A stretch of 64,000 nucleotides of DNA from assembly GCF_002201535.1 (NCBI RefSeq), contig NZ_NIWW01000001.1:310001-374000 (forward strand), given 5' to 3'. The notes below the pieces were generated by a model that saw only the letters and a list, made by a program, of their open reading frames with translations, searched no databases and had not been told where the DNA came from. This DNA comes from Lacimicrobium sp. SS2-24. Its GTDB lineage: Bacteria; Pseudomonadota; Gammaproteobacteria; Enterobacterales; Alteromonadaceae. How positions within the stretch are numbered: the first letter of the stretch is position 1; the number at the start of each line of letters is the position of its first letter. Both the position numbers and the translations under genes were made by a program. This document shows, piece by piece, positions 8,268-16,530 of the stretch.

Positions 8268-9545
8268 ATGTTGTGGGGCACATTGCCAGACTATATCTAT
8301 AATTCATCTTTCGTCTTACTCGGTATTTCGCTGGCCATTGGCCTGTTGATTGGTATCGAGCGAGGTTGGAAGCAACGAACCGCCAATGAAGGTCATCGCA
8401 TAGCCGGCCTTCGCACTTACGGTTTAACCGGATTAGCCGGTGGCTGTAGTGCCATCATGCAACCCTTTGTGGGACAACTAACCATAGGATTATTGTTCCT
8501 TGGCTTTGCGCTGGCTGTCAGTATGGCTTACCTGCGTGGTAAACAACATTCCGAAGATGCCAGTATCACCAGCCTGGTCAGTTTGTTACTGACCTATATG
8601 CTGGGCATGTTAGCAGCATTTGAACAGATTGAACTGGCGGCATCCGCCGCCATTATCACCGCCTTGCTGCTGCGCTACAAAGAACTTCTGCATGGCTGGT
8701 TACGCCAGTTAGAAGACCATGAGCTCAAAGCCGGCCTGCAACTGCTGCTCATCTCCATTGTGCTGCTGCCGGTCTTACCCGATCAGGGTTATGGTCCCTG
8801 GCAGGTTCTCAACCCTTATGAAATCTGGTGGATGGTGGTATTGATCGCCGGGATTTCCTTCGTTGGCTATTTCGCCATGAAATTTGCTGGCACCGACAAA
8901 GGCATCATTTTAACCGCGCTGAGTGCCGGTCTGGCTTCTTCAACCGCACTGACTTTGCATTTTTCCAGACTAGCCAGAGAACAAACATCACTACAACGTC
9001 AGCTGAGCGCGGGTATTCTAATCGCCTGTGGCACCATGTTCCCCCGGGTGGTACTGATTGCCACGTTAATCAATCCGGCACTGCTGTCATTATTGTGGTG
9101 GCCAATGGCGGTGATGATGCTGGTCATTCTGCTCAGTGCCGGGTTGCTGTGGAAAACCCGCGCAGTACAACAGCCAGCCTCTCTGACACGGCTTCTTAAT
9201 CCCCTGGCGCTTCAGTCTGCGGTGTTATTCGGCGGATTGTTAATGGTGATTTTATTATTAGGGCAGTGGATGCGTGAACTCTTTGGTGACACGGGCATTT
9301 ATGCCCTGGCACTGGTATCGGGTATTGCTGATGTGGATCCGATTAACCTGACGCTGGCCAGAATGAGTCTGGACAATACCACGCTGACGGTCGCTGTCAG
9401 CGGCATAGTCATCGCTGCGTGCAGTAATTCACTGGTAAAAGCAATAATGGCGGTATCCATTGCCGGCAAAGCCATGCTGTTTCATGTGCTGCTACCCTTG
9501 TTGGGCGCCATCAGTTGTGGCCTCTTAAGTCTGTTGATGGTGTAA
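8268..9545 (+). CDS. MgtC/SapB family membrane protein with DUF4010 domain
   Basis: A 425-residue inner-membrane protein with about 12 hydrophobic helices. The N-terminal third is MgtC-like (LLIGIERGWKQR after the first helix, then GLRTYGLTGLAGG), and the rest matches the DUF4010 domain typical of longer members. The MgtC superfamily is linked to magnesium homeostasis and acid or phosphate stress, but the function of the long form is unknown. The ATG at 8268 has a poor ribosome site; a TTG at 8283 with GTGGGG upstream is an alternative that shortens the protein by five residues. It converges on ygiQ. Confidence 0.85.
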   Translation: MLWGTLPDYIYNSSFVLLGISLAIGLLIGIERGWKQRTANEGHRIAGLRTYGLTGLAGGCSAIMQPFVGQLTIGLLFLGFALAVSMAYLRGKQHSEDASITSLVSLLLTYMLGMLAAFEQIELAASAAIITALLLRYKELLHGWLRQLEDHELKAGLQLLLISIVLLPVLPDQGYGPWQVLNPYEIWWMVVLIAGISFVGYFAMKFAGTDKGIILTALSAGLASSTALTLHFSRLAREQTSLQRQLSAGILIACGTMFPRVVLIATLINPALLSLLWWPMAVMMLVILLSAGLLWKTRAVQQPASLTRLLNPLALQSAVLFGGLLMVILLLGQWMRELFGDTGIYALALVSGIADVDPINLTLARMSLDNTTLTVAVSGIVIAACSNSLVKAIMAVSIAGKAMLFHVLLPLLGAISCGLLSLLMV

Positions 9546-9595
9546 TCCTGTAAGGCAAACAGAGCGACTCACTGAGGCTATATATCGACGCTAAA

Positions 9596-9624
9596 ACCCG
9601 GGAAAGCGACATACTTTCCCGGGT
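9596..9624 (-). terminator. Terminator between DUF4010 gene and ygiQ
   Basis: ACCCGGGAAAG (9596-9606) pairs perfectly with CTTTCCCGGGT (9614-9624) over a 7-base loop. On the minus strand it continues into TTTTAG, so it serves ygiQ best, and it may also stop the converging plus-strand gene. Confidence 0.85.
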
Positions 9625-9641
9625 ATAGGTTTATGAGAACC

Positions 9642-11831
9642 TTATGGCTTCGGGACTCTGCTGGTATTCTTGGCCGTGCGGCGTTTCTTCTGCCATCTGG
9701 GCTGAGGCGGCAAGCCGGTATGTTTGGTTAATGCGCGCTCGCCACGGCCGGGTTTCTGGGCCTTCTGACGTTTTTCATCGACGCTTTCTGGGGGTACCAG
9801 GTGTTGTGGTCCCCGCCCTATCAAATCCTCACGTCCCATTTTTTTCAGTGCCTCGCGGATCTGGGCAAAATTCTTAGGATCATGATAACGCAGCATGGCT
9901 TTATGCAAACGTCGCTGAATCTCACCTTTCGCTGCAGGTACGGTTTCACTGTCCTTGGTCACTTTTTTCAGTGAATTAACCCCTGTATGGTACATCGTAG
10001 TGGCGCTGGCCATGGGCGACGGATAAAAGTTCTGTACCTGATCCAGCTTGAAACGATTTTCTTTCAGCCAGATCGCCAGCGCCAGCATGTCTTCATCGGT
10101 TGTGCCCGGGTGCGAAGCGATAAAATAGGGGATCAGATACTGCTTCTTACCCGCTTCGGCAGAATACTTATCAAACAGCTCTTTAAAGCGGTAGTAACTG
10201 CCCATACCGGGCTTCATCATTTTTGACAGCGGGCCTTCTTCTGTATGCTCAGGTGCAATTTTCAGGTATCCGCCCACGTGGTGGCGCGCCAGCTCCTCAA
10301 CATAGCGAGGATCTTCCACGGCCAGGTCATAACGCACCCCTGAGGCGATCAGAATCTTTTTGATCCCTTTAAGCTCTCTCGCCCGTCGATATAAGTTAAT
10401 CGTCGGGGTATGGTCGGTGTCCATATGGGCACAGATTGAGGGGTAAACGCAAGAGGGCCGTCGGCAGGTCGCCTCTGCTTTGGGGCTGCGGCATTTCAAC
10501 CTGTACATATTGGCAGTGGGGCCACCCAAATCTGAAATAACCCCGGTAAAACCCGGTACTTTGTCGCGAATGTCTTCGATTTCACGAATGATTGAGTCTT
10601 CTGAGCGGCTTTGTATGATGCGCCCTTCGTGCTCAGTAATAGAACAAAATGAACAGCCTCCATAGCAGCCACGCATAATGTTTACCGAGAAACGAATCAT
10701 CTCATAGGCAGGGATCTTTGCATCCCCATACACAGGATGAGGTACGCGCTGATAGGGCAAATCAAATACGGCGTCCATCTCTTCTGTTTCCAGCGGCATG
10801 GCCGGCGGATTGATCCAGATATGTCTGTCACCGTGACGCTGCATCAGTGCTCTTGCACAGCCAGGATTGGTTTCCTGGTGCAGAATGCGTGAAGTATGTG
10901 CGTATAGAGGTTTATTCGCAGAGACCGTCTCAAAGGCGGGCAACTTGACGTAAACCTTTTCCCAGGGTTTGCGGCGTGTATCTGGTTGTACGACCACCGG
11001 CTTGGCCTGTGCAGACGTATCGCTATCGCCCTGGGCCTTCTTATCGTCACAGTCAGAGATGGTTTGATAAGGACTCGGGATCGGGTCTATTTTTCCGGGT
11101 CGGTCTAATTGGGTAGAGTCCACACCCTGCCACTCTTCAAGCGCCTGCTTTACGATAATGGCCGTGCCGCGCACATCACGAATATCGGATATGGCTTCTC
11201 CGGCAGCAAGACGATGCGTGACTTCAATCAGAGGACGTTCCGCATTTCCATACATCAACATGTCAGCTTTGGCATCAAATAACACCGACCGGCGTACTTT
11301 TTCAGACCAGTAGTCATAATGGGCTATGCGCCTGAGGCTCGCTTCGATACCACCAATGATCAGTGGTACGTCTTTGTAGGCTTCGCGACACCGTTGAGCA
11401 TACACGGTCACCGCCCTATCCGGGCGTTTACCCCCAACATTGCCGGGTGTGTAGGCATCATCGTGACGCAGCTTTTTGTCCGCAGTATACCGATTAATCA
11501 TCGAGTCCATGTTACCTGCGGTAACGCCAAAATAGAGGTTAGGTTTACCCAATGCCATAAACGCGTCTTTACTGCGCCAGTCGGGCTGCGCAATAATGCC
11601 TACCCTAAAACCATGAGACTCCAGCACACGGCCAATAACGGCCATGCCAAAGCTGGGATGATCCACATAGGCATCGCCCGTTACCAGAATGATATCGCAG
11701 CTATCCCACCCCAACTCATCCATCTCTGCGCGACTCATTGGCAGAAAAGGCGCTGTGCCATAGCAATGGGCCCAGTACTTAGGGTAAGAGAACAGCGAGC
11801 GTTCGGCTTTAATCGTAGCGGTTACATTCAT
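9642..11831 (-). CDS. ygiQ: YgiQ family radical SAM protein
   Basis: A 729-residue member of the UPF0313/YgiQ family. The N-terminal region (from about residue 15) carries the family-specific domain, and the radical SAM iron-sulfur motif CYGGCSFC lies near residue 390, followed by [15 protein letters not shown] further Cys cluster ([15 protein letters not shown]) around 455-470 may bind another cofactor. The C-terminus is basic and low in complexity, as usual for the family. The reaction is unknown. It appears to be transcribed alone, ending in the hairpin at 9596-9624. Confidence 0.93.
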   Translation of the reverse strand: MNVTATIKAERSLFSYPKYWAHCYGTAPFLPMSRAEMDELGWDSCDIILVTGDAYVDHPSFGMAVIGRVLESHGFRVGIIAQPDWRSKDAFMALGKPNLYFGVTAGNMDSMINRYTADKKLRHDDAYTPGNVGGKRPDRAVTVYAQRCREAYKDVPLIIGGIEASLRRIAHYDYWSEKVRRSVLFDAKADMLMYGNAERPLIEVTHRLAAGEAISDIRDVRGTAIIVKQALEEWQGVDSTQLDRPGKIDPIPSPYQTISDCDDKKAQGDSDTSAQAKPVVVQPDTRRKPWEKVYVKLPAFETVSANKPLYAHTSRILHQETNPGCARALMQRHGDRHIWINPPAMPLETEEMDAVFDLPYQRVPHPVYGDAKIPAYEMIRFSVNIMRGCYGGCSFCSITEHEGRIIQSRSEDSIIREIEDIRDKVPGFTGVISDLGGPTANMYRLKCRSPKAEATCRRPSCVYPSICAHMDTDHTPTINLYRRARELKGIKKILIASGVRYDLAVEDPRYVEELARHHVGGYLKIAPEHTEEGPLSKMMKPGMGSYYRFKELFDKYSAEAGKKQYLIPYFIASHPGTTDEDMLALAIWLKENRFKLDQVQNFYPSPMASATTMYHTGVNSLKKVTKDSETVPAAKGEIQRRLHKAMLRYHDPKNFAQIREALKKMGREDLIGRGPQHLVPPESVDEKRQKAQKPGRGERALTKHTGLPPQPRWQKKRRTAKNTSRVPKP

Positions 11832-11926
11832 ATATGGGGCAGCACCTGAAGAAGTAGAAGGCGAAAAACGCTGCGCAGTATACCTGATTTCACCTGATTA
11901 TTTGTAGAAATATTAACCAAACATTG

Positions 11927-12946
11927 TCAGAGTCGATTAAACGCCGCAAGCGGATGGGTGGTGGTGATTCGCATGCTGACCCGCTGCCCCGGCGCCAGTT
12001 GTTGTTCATGATTCACCCGGACTCGCAGTTCAATATCCTTGTCTTCCAGTTGCACAGCATAAAAGCGTGCGCCCCCTTCATATCTGACCCACTTTATGTA
12101 GCCCTCTCCTTTTTCATCCTGATGCACACTTAAATCATCTGGACGCAACAGTAAGTCAATGTTGTCACAGGCTTCATTGATGGGAATAGCTGGAGCCTCA
12201 CCTAATGTGGTCATAGCTATTTTCTTATCTGCTGACAAACGACCTGGCAAAAAACTCGCTTCCCCGAGGAAGCGGGCAACGAAACGGTCTGAAGGCTCTG
12301 AGAAACACCGTTCTGGCGTGTCCAGTTGATGCAATCTTCCGCCTTTTAGCACGCCAATTCTGTCACCAACAGAGAGCGCCTCTTCCTGATCATGTGTCAC
12401 CCAAATTGCGGGTACGCCTGCTTTTTTTAGTGCGTCTCGTATTTCCCATCTCAGGCTGTCTTTGAGTGCAGCATCCAGATTTGACAGGGGTTCATCTAAC
12501 AGAACACATTGGGGATCGTGCGCAAGTGTACGAGCCAGCGCCACACGTTGCTTTTGCCCTCCTGACAGCGTGGCGGGCCAGGCATGGCGATGTGCATCTA
12601 ATCCCAGTAAACGTATCCAGTGTTCTGCCCGATCGCGACGTTTGAGTTTAAAATAAATGTTCTGCTCGACACTTAGATGTGGAAACAAAGCGAAATCCTG
12701 GAAAACCATTCCCAGTTGGCGCTTCTCGGGTGGAATCAGCTGTTTTGCGGTGGCGCGCCAGTTTGCTAGGGAAATCGTCCCGGCGTGTATCGGCACCAAT
12801 CCGGCAAGGACGTTTAAGATGGTCGTTTTACCGCACCCGGTGGGACCTACCAGCATCAGTATTTCGTCTTTTTCGAGGCTGAAACTGACGTCACTGACCA
12901 CCTGATGCTCGCCGTAATAAACGGCTAAATTACTAACATCTAACAT
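11927..12946 (-). CDS. fbpC: Ferric iron ABC transporter, ATP-binding protein
   Basis: A 339-residue ATPase. Motifs: Walker A GPTGCGKT (34-41), Q-loop in VFQDFALFPHL, signature LSGGQKQR (127-134), Walker B CVLLDEP, H-loop in WVTHDQEEAL, and a C-terminal TOBE-like regulatory part (about 240-339). This layout is that of FbpC/AfuC/PotA-type subunits. The assignment to iron rests on its operon partners and on the Fur box upstream of the operon. It follows the permease gene by 14 bases and is the last gene of the operon. No clear terminator follows. Confidence 0.88.
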   Translation of the reverse strand: MLDVSNLAVYYGEHQVVSDVSFSLEKDEILMLVGPTGCGKTTILNVLAGLVPIHAGTISLANWRATAKQLIPPEKRQLGMVFQDFALFPHLSVEQNIYFKLKRRDRAEHWIRLLGLDAHRHAWPATLSGGQKQRVALARTLAHDPQCVLLDEPLSNLDAALKDSLRWEIRDALKKAGVPAIWVTHDQEEALSVGDRIGVLKGGRLHQLDTPERCFSEPSDRFVARFLGEASFLPGRLSADKKIAMTTLGEAPAIPINEACDNIDLLLRPDDLSVHQDEKGEGYIKWVRYEGGARFYAVQLEDKDIELRVRVNHEQQLAPGQRVSMRITTTHPLAAFNRL

Positions 12947-12960
12947 ATGACCACCTATCC

Positions 12961-14472
12961 TTAAGGATCTGACAGTTCGATTTCGGCACGACGCTCACCC
13001 GATAGCATGAGCATGAGTATCAGCACCGACATCAGAATAAGTAACAATCCGGGTATGGCGGCATGACCAAAATAGCCGGCTTCGTATACCCGCCATAAAT
13101 ACGTGGCCAGTGTCTCAAATCCGGTAGGGCCTAACATCAGCGTTGCAGGAAGTTCACGCATTGCTTCCAAAAAAACCAGCGCAGCGCCGGCAACAATGCC
13201 GCGCACTGTCAGCGGCAGAGTAATGCGCCTGAAGGTCTCCGCTGGGCGTGCGCCAAGTAAACGAGCTGCGCTGACCAGACTCGGATCCAGACGTTCCGAG
13301 GCGGTTCTCACGGCACCGACAGCCAGCGGTAAAAAACGCAATACATAGGCGATGACAAGCAGCCCCAGCGTTTGATAAAGCCAGGGCAATTGCAAACCGA
13401 CATACACCAGTGCCGTACCCATAACAATTCCCGGCACCCCAAAGCCAAGATAGGTAATACGTTCCATTACCCTGCCGGATTTTGAGCGTATCGCAGCATG
13501 CGCTACTGGAATGGCCAGCAACACCGCGACCGCGGCGGCAAGCAACGAGGCATAAGCTGAATTAAAGGCGTATTGTAGCTCAAAGTTGCCGCTGCCCTCA
13601 CGCCACAGCCACAGGCTGAAAACGGATAAAGGTAGCATAATCGCCAGGATCAGCACCGGCAAAAAAGCACTCACCATTACCGCCCGCTGCCATCTTCCCG
13701 GCCAGAGTCGTAATGGTCGTCCGGGCATTTCTTTAGTGCCTGTCACCCTCGACTCGATAAACACTAACAGCGCGACAATACACAGTAACTGCAGTGACAA
13801 CATGGCTGCCTGGCTTAAACCAAAGGCGTTATATTCCACGTATATCACACGGGTAAAGGTGTCCACTTGCATGATGGCCGGTGTGCCAAAATCAGATAAC
13901 GCATACAGGGCAGCCAACAAGGCACCCGCTGCAATGCCCCGAGTCACTCTGGGCAGCACCACACTAAAAAGACAGCCTGGCAATGACATACCGAGTGTTC
14001 GCGCTGCATTAACCTGACTGGCATCCAGACTGCGTAATGCGCTGCGCGTGGTTAACAAGACAAAGGGATAGGTATAGAGGGTCATCACCATAACAGCACC
14101 GGGCATGCCTCTGACCGCAGGCAGCGACAGTCCCAGGGCATTGTCGATTTCACCACCAGGGCCAAACGCTGCATAGAGTGTAAAGGCACCAATATAACTA
14201 GGCATAGCCAGCGGCGCAGTCAGTAACACCAACCAGGTTTTACGCAACGGCGTTTCTACATAGGCGGTAAACAGGGCCAGAGGCACACCAATCAGTGTCG
14301 CACCCAGCGCGGTCAGTGACATCAGAGTGAGTGTGTTAATCATCACTCTGATATTATGCGGATCAAAAACTTGCGCAGACTCAGAGGCGAGCACCGCCAA
14401 CACGATAATCGGCCCTATCGCCAGTGCGGCAATCAGTGCACTGGGAAGATATGACAGGGGAATGGTCTTCAT
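12961..14472 (-). CDS. fbpB: Ferric iron ABC transporter, fused permease
   Basis: A 503-residue inner-membrane permease with about 12 helices, made of two homologous binding-protein-dependent transport domains in one chain, as in FbpB. Each half has an EAA-type loop: AARTLGMSLPGCLFSVVLPRV in the first and AARLLGARPAETFRRITLPL in the second. It would form the channel for iron brought by FbpA and driven by FbpC. Its ATG overlaps the fbpA stop by four bases (ATGA), indicating coupled translation. A thiamine or other substrate cannot be excluded from the permease alone. Confidence 0.88.
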   Translation of the reverse strand: MKTIPLSYLPSALIAALAIGPIIVLAVLASESAQVFDPHNIRVMINTLTLMSLTALGATLIGVPLALFTAYVETPLRKTWLVLLTAPLAMPSYIGAFTLYAAFGPGGEIDNALGLSLPAVRGMPGAVMVMTLYTYPFVLLTTRSALRSLDASQVNAARTLGMSLPGCLFSVVLPRVTRGIAAGALLAALYALSDFGTPAIMQVDTFTRVIYVEYNAFGLSQAAMLSLQLLCIVALLVFIESRVTGTKEMPGRPLRLWPGRWQRAVMVSAFLPVLILAIMLPLSVFSLWLWREGSGNFELQYAFNSAYASLLAAAVAVLLAIPVAHAAIRSKSGRVMERITYLGFGVPGIVMGTALVYVGLQLPWLYQTLGLLVIAYVLRFLPLAVGAVRTASERLDPSLVSAARLLGARPAETFRRITLPLTVRGIVAGAALVFLEAMRELPATLMLGPTGFETLATYLWRVYEAGYFGHAAIPGLLLILMSVLILMLMLSGERRAEIELSDP

Positions 14473-15503
14473 AACACTCCGACATCCCGCATCATATCTA
14501 AGGTAGGACGTAAATCAGCGAGTTGGGTAAGATCCAGTTTTGGCGGCGACATGCTGGATAAGCCTGGCAAACCCGCTGGCATAGAAACGCCATTGACCAG
14601 TGGAATTTCATAGGCTTCGGAGGCAAGATAAGACTGCACTTCCTGCGTTAACAGGTAACGAATAAAGTTAACTGCCGTGCTATTTTCACTCAAACATACG
14701 ATGCCGGAGGCATTAACCAGACACCCTGCATCGTTCTTCGTAAAGGCAAGTTCTATATTCGCCTGTGGTTTTCCGGCTTTAAGACGCAGACTGTAATAAT
14801 GGTTAGCTAAACCCAGGTCCACTTCTCCCCGTTCTACAGCCATTACCACGCCGAGCTCGCCGGCATAACTGGTAGAGCGAGCTTTCATTGCACTAAGCCA
14901 ATCAGCGGTCTGCTGTTCGCCGTTGAGTAAGCGCATGGCGGTCACAAACGACTGAAAAGACGCATAGGCGGGTGCCCAGCCTATAGACAGTTGGCTGTCA
15001 GCCAGTGCCATAATGCTATCAGGGATGGCACTGGCAGCAATGCGTTGTGGGTTGTACGGTAAAGTACGAATACGCCCCGTGACTGGCGCCCACTGAGGAT
15101 ACTGAAACCCTGCCTTAAGTTGCGACGTCAGTTCTGGCGGCAAGGATTTTGCCAGACCGTTTGCCGTCACCAGCCCAATGGCACCAGAATCTACTGCCCA
15201 GAACAGATCAGCCCGCCGAACACCGGCCCTGGCTTCTGCCACAAGCGTATTAGCCAGTGCAGCAGTGGCGCCCCGGCGTACACGTAAATCCAAGTCAGGG
15301 TTCCTATCTCGGATCGCATCCAGGACCTTTTCATATAACCCCCCTTCTCCCCGACCCAGGTACAGGGTCAGTTCACCGGTTAATGACGGTAGTTGCTCCA
15401 CTGAAAGGGCCATGCGCTGATCGCTCTGAAATGCGCGTGCCCAGGGCGTCGCTGTGAGAAAACTGGCAGCGGCTATACCCTGAATAAAGGATCTGCGATG
15501 CAC
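14469..15503 (-). CDS. fbpA: Iron(III) ABC transporter substrate-binding protein, Tat-type signal
   Basis: A 344-residue exported binding protein. The N-terminus HRRSFIQGIAAASFLTA has a twin-arginine followed by a hydrophobic stretch and probable cleavage after ARA (about residue 24), so Tat export is likely. The paired Tyr236-Tyr237 in NHYYSLR matches the tyrosines that bind ferric iron in FbpA/FutA proteins, which argues for iron as ligand. The start codon is GTG at 15503, directly after the TAA of the preceding gene, with AGGGA about 10 bases upstream. The gene is second in a Fur-type operon. Confidence 0.88.
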   Translation of the reverse strand: MHRRSFIQGIAAASFLTATPWARAFQSDQRMALSVEQLPSLTGELTLYLGRGEGGLYEKVLDAIRDRNPDLDLRVRRGATAALANTLVAEARAGVRRADLFWAVDSGAIGLVTANGLAKSLPPELTSQLKAGFQYPQWAPVTGRIRTLPYNPQRIAASAIPDSIMALADSQLSIGWAPAYASFQSFVTAMRLLNGEQQTADWLSAMKARSTSYAGELGVVMAVERGEVDLGLANHYYSLRLKAGKPQANIELAFTKNDAGCLVNASGIVCLSENSTAVNFIRYLLTQEVQSYLASEAYEIPLVNGVSMPAGLPGLSSMSPPKLDLTQLADLRPTLDMMRDVGVL

Positions 15504-16313
15504 TTAAAATACGTCCCTGGTGCTCTTTTCAGCCTTGTTGAGTAAGCCTTGTGCCTGATTAAGCTTGGTCTGCATCTGCGTCACAATTTGACGAATGATG
15601 GTAATGTCAGCCTGTTCTTTGAGAGCCACGGGTAAGGTCACATTGAAATCTTTTTCCAGCCCTTCTACCAGCGATGCATCCTGTTCTATGAGTTGCCCTT
15701 CCAGACCTTCAAACAGATTCAGGTAAGTGCTATGCACAATATCAATAGCCTGTTGAGGCAGTTTTTCCGCCGCTTTGGCCACAACACGGTCTAAACGGTG
15801 GTTAATTTCAGTAATGGTCTGACTGGCAGTACCCGGGCTGTTTTCCTTACCGGCTTGCGCGAGCTTACCCTGCTGCTGATATTGAGCCGCCAGCTTAACC
15901 GCACCTAACGCCTGCCACAGACTCGTTTCAAAAAGCCTTTGTTGCTGACGCACCTGTTGTAGCGCTTTACCTTTTTCTATTGCATCTTTGACACCGAATA
16001 AACCCTGCCAAATCAAGGCATAAACCGGCACATAGCTGGTTTCGATGGCGGCATGAAAATCAACGGCTTCCCAGTAATCGATCAGAACATCGGATTGCAC
16101 TCCCTGTTTGCCTTTGTCGGCATAGGTTGCAATAACCTCATCCACCTGACGGATCAGCATGTCGACTTCTTCGCTGTAGTGAGGAATATGTTGTTGCAGT
16201 TGATGGACATGCTCACCAATAGGGCCATTTGCGTAAACAGATGTCGACGCCACTGCCAGGCCCATTGCGATGCCCGCCACCATACGTTGACTGGTTTTAT
16301 AGATGCGCTGCAT
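15504..16313 (-). CDS. Exported helical protein of unknown function, first gene of iron operon
   Basis: A 269-residue protein I do not recognise. A signal peptide is visible (basic QRIYKTSQR, hydrophobic core MVAGIAMGLAVASTSV, probable cleavage after YANG or nearby). The mature protein is predicted helical and rich in Gln, Glu and Lys, with no cysteine. Its mature N-terminus is His-rich (EHVHQLQQHIPHY), and a conserved-looking segment YWEAVDFHAAIETSY lies near residues 85-100. It abuts fbpA with no gap and is the gene nearest the Fur box, so it is probably co-expressed with the ferric transporter. A periplasmic iron-handling role is inference from position and histidines only. Confidence 0.75.
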   Translation of the reverse strand: MQRIYKTSQRMVAGIAMGLAVASTSVYANGPIGEHVHQLQQHIPHYSEEVDMLIRQVDEVIATYADKGKQGVQSDVLIDYWEAVDFHAAIETSYVPVYALIWQGLFGVKDAIEKGKALQQVRQQQRLFETSLWQALGAVKLAAQYQQQGKLAQAGKENSPGTASQTITEINHRLDRVVAKAAEKLPQQAIDIVHSTYLNLFEGLEGQLIEQDASLVEGLEKDFNVTLPVALKEQADITIIRQIVTQMQTKLNQAQGLLNKAEKSTRDVF

Positions 16314-16341
16314 AGTTAGCCTTTGTCTAGTATAAAGAAGT

Positions 16342-16360
16342 GCAAATGATACTTATTATC
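16342..16360. promoter_or_regulatory. Fur box upstream of the iron operon
   Basis: GCAAATGATACTTATTATC matches the 19-bp Fur consensus GATAATGATAATCATTATC at 15 positions. It ends 29 bp upstream of the first gene of the minus-strand iron operon, where bound Fur would cover the promoter. Confidence 0.8.
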
Positions 16361-16443
16361 AGCAAAGAATGAAAGTCCCCCAATGTGGGTACCAGGGCCT
16401 AGTGACCATAAAGAAGAGTCAGCATCTTCTGCCATTCAATAAA

Positions 16444-16475
16444 AAAAGGGAAACGCCACGGTTTGCGTTTCCCTT
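16444..16475 (-). terminator. Rho-independent terminator after ppsA
   Basis: AAAGGGAAACGC (16444-16455) pairs with GCGTTTCCCTTT (16464-16475), a perfect 12-bp stem with an 8-base loop. On the minus strand it runs into a T tract, so it ends the ppsA message. Confidence 0.9.
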
Positions 16476-16530
16476 TATTGTTCAGTTCGTTCTCAGCTGA
16501 CGAACCATCAGCCTGCGTGGTTGTGCCCCA

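Noticed and set aside
11319-11849. A 176-codon plus-strand frame antisense to ygiQ
   Set aside because: It lies almost wholly within the well-supported ygiQ gene and its product shows no domain or normal composition.
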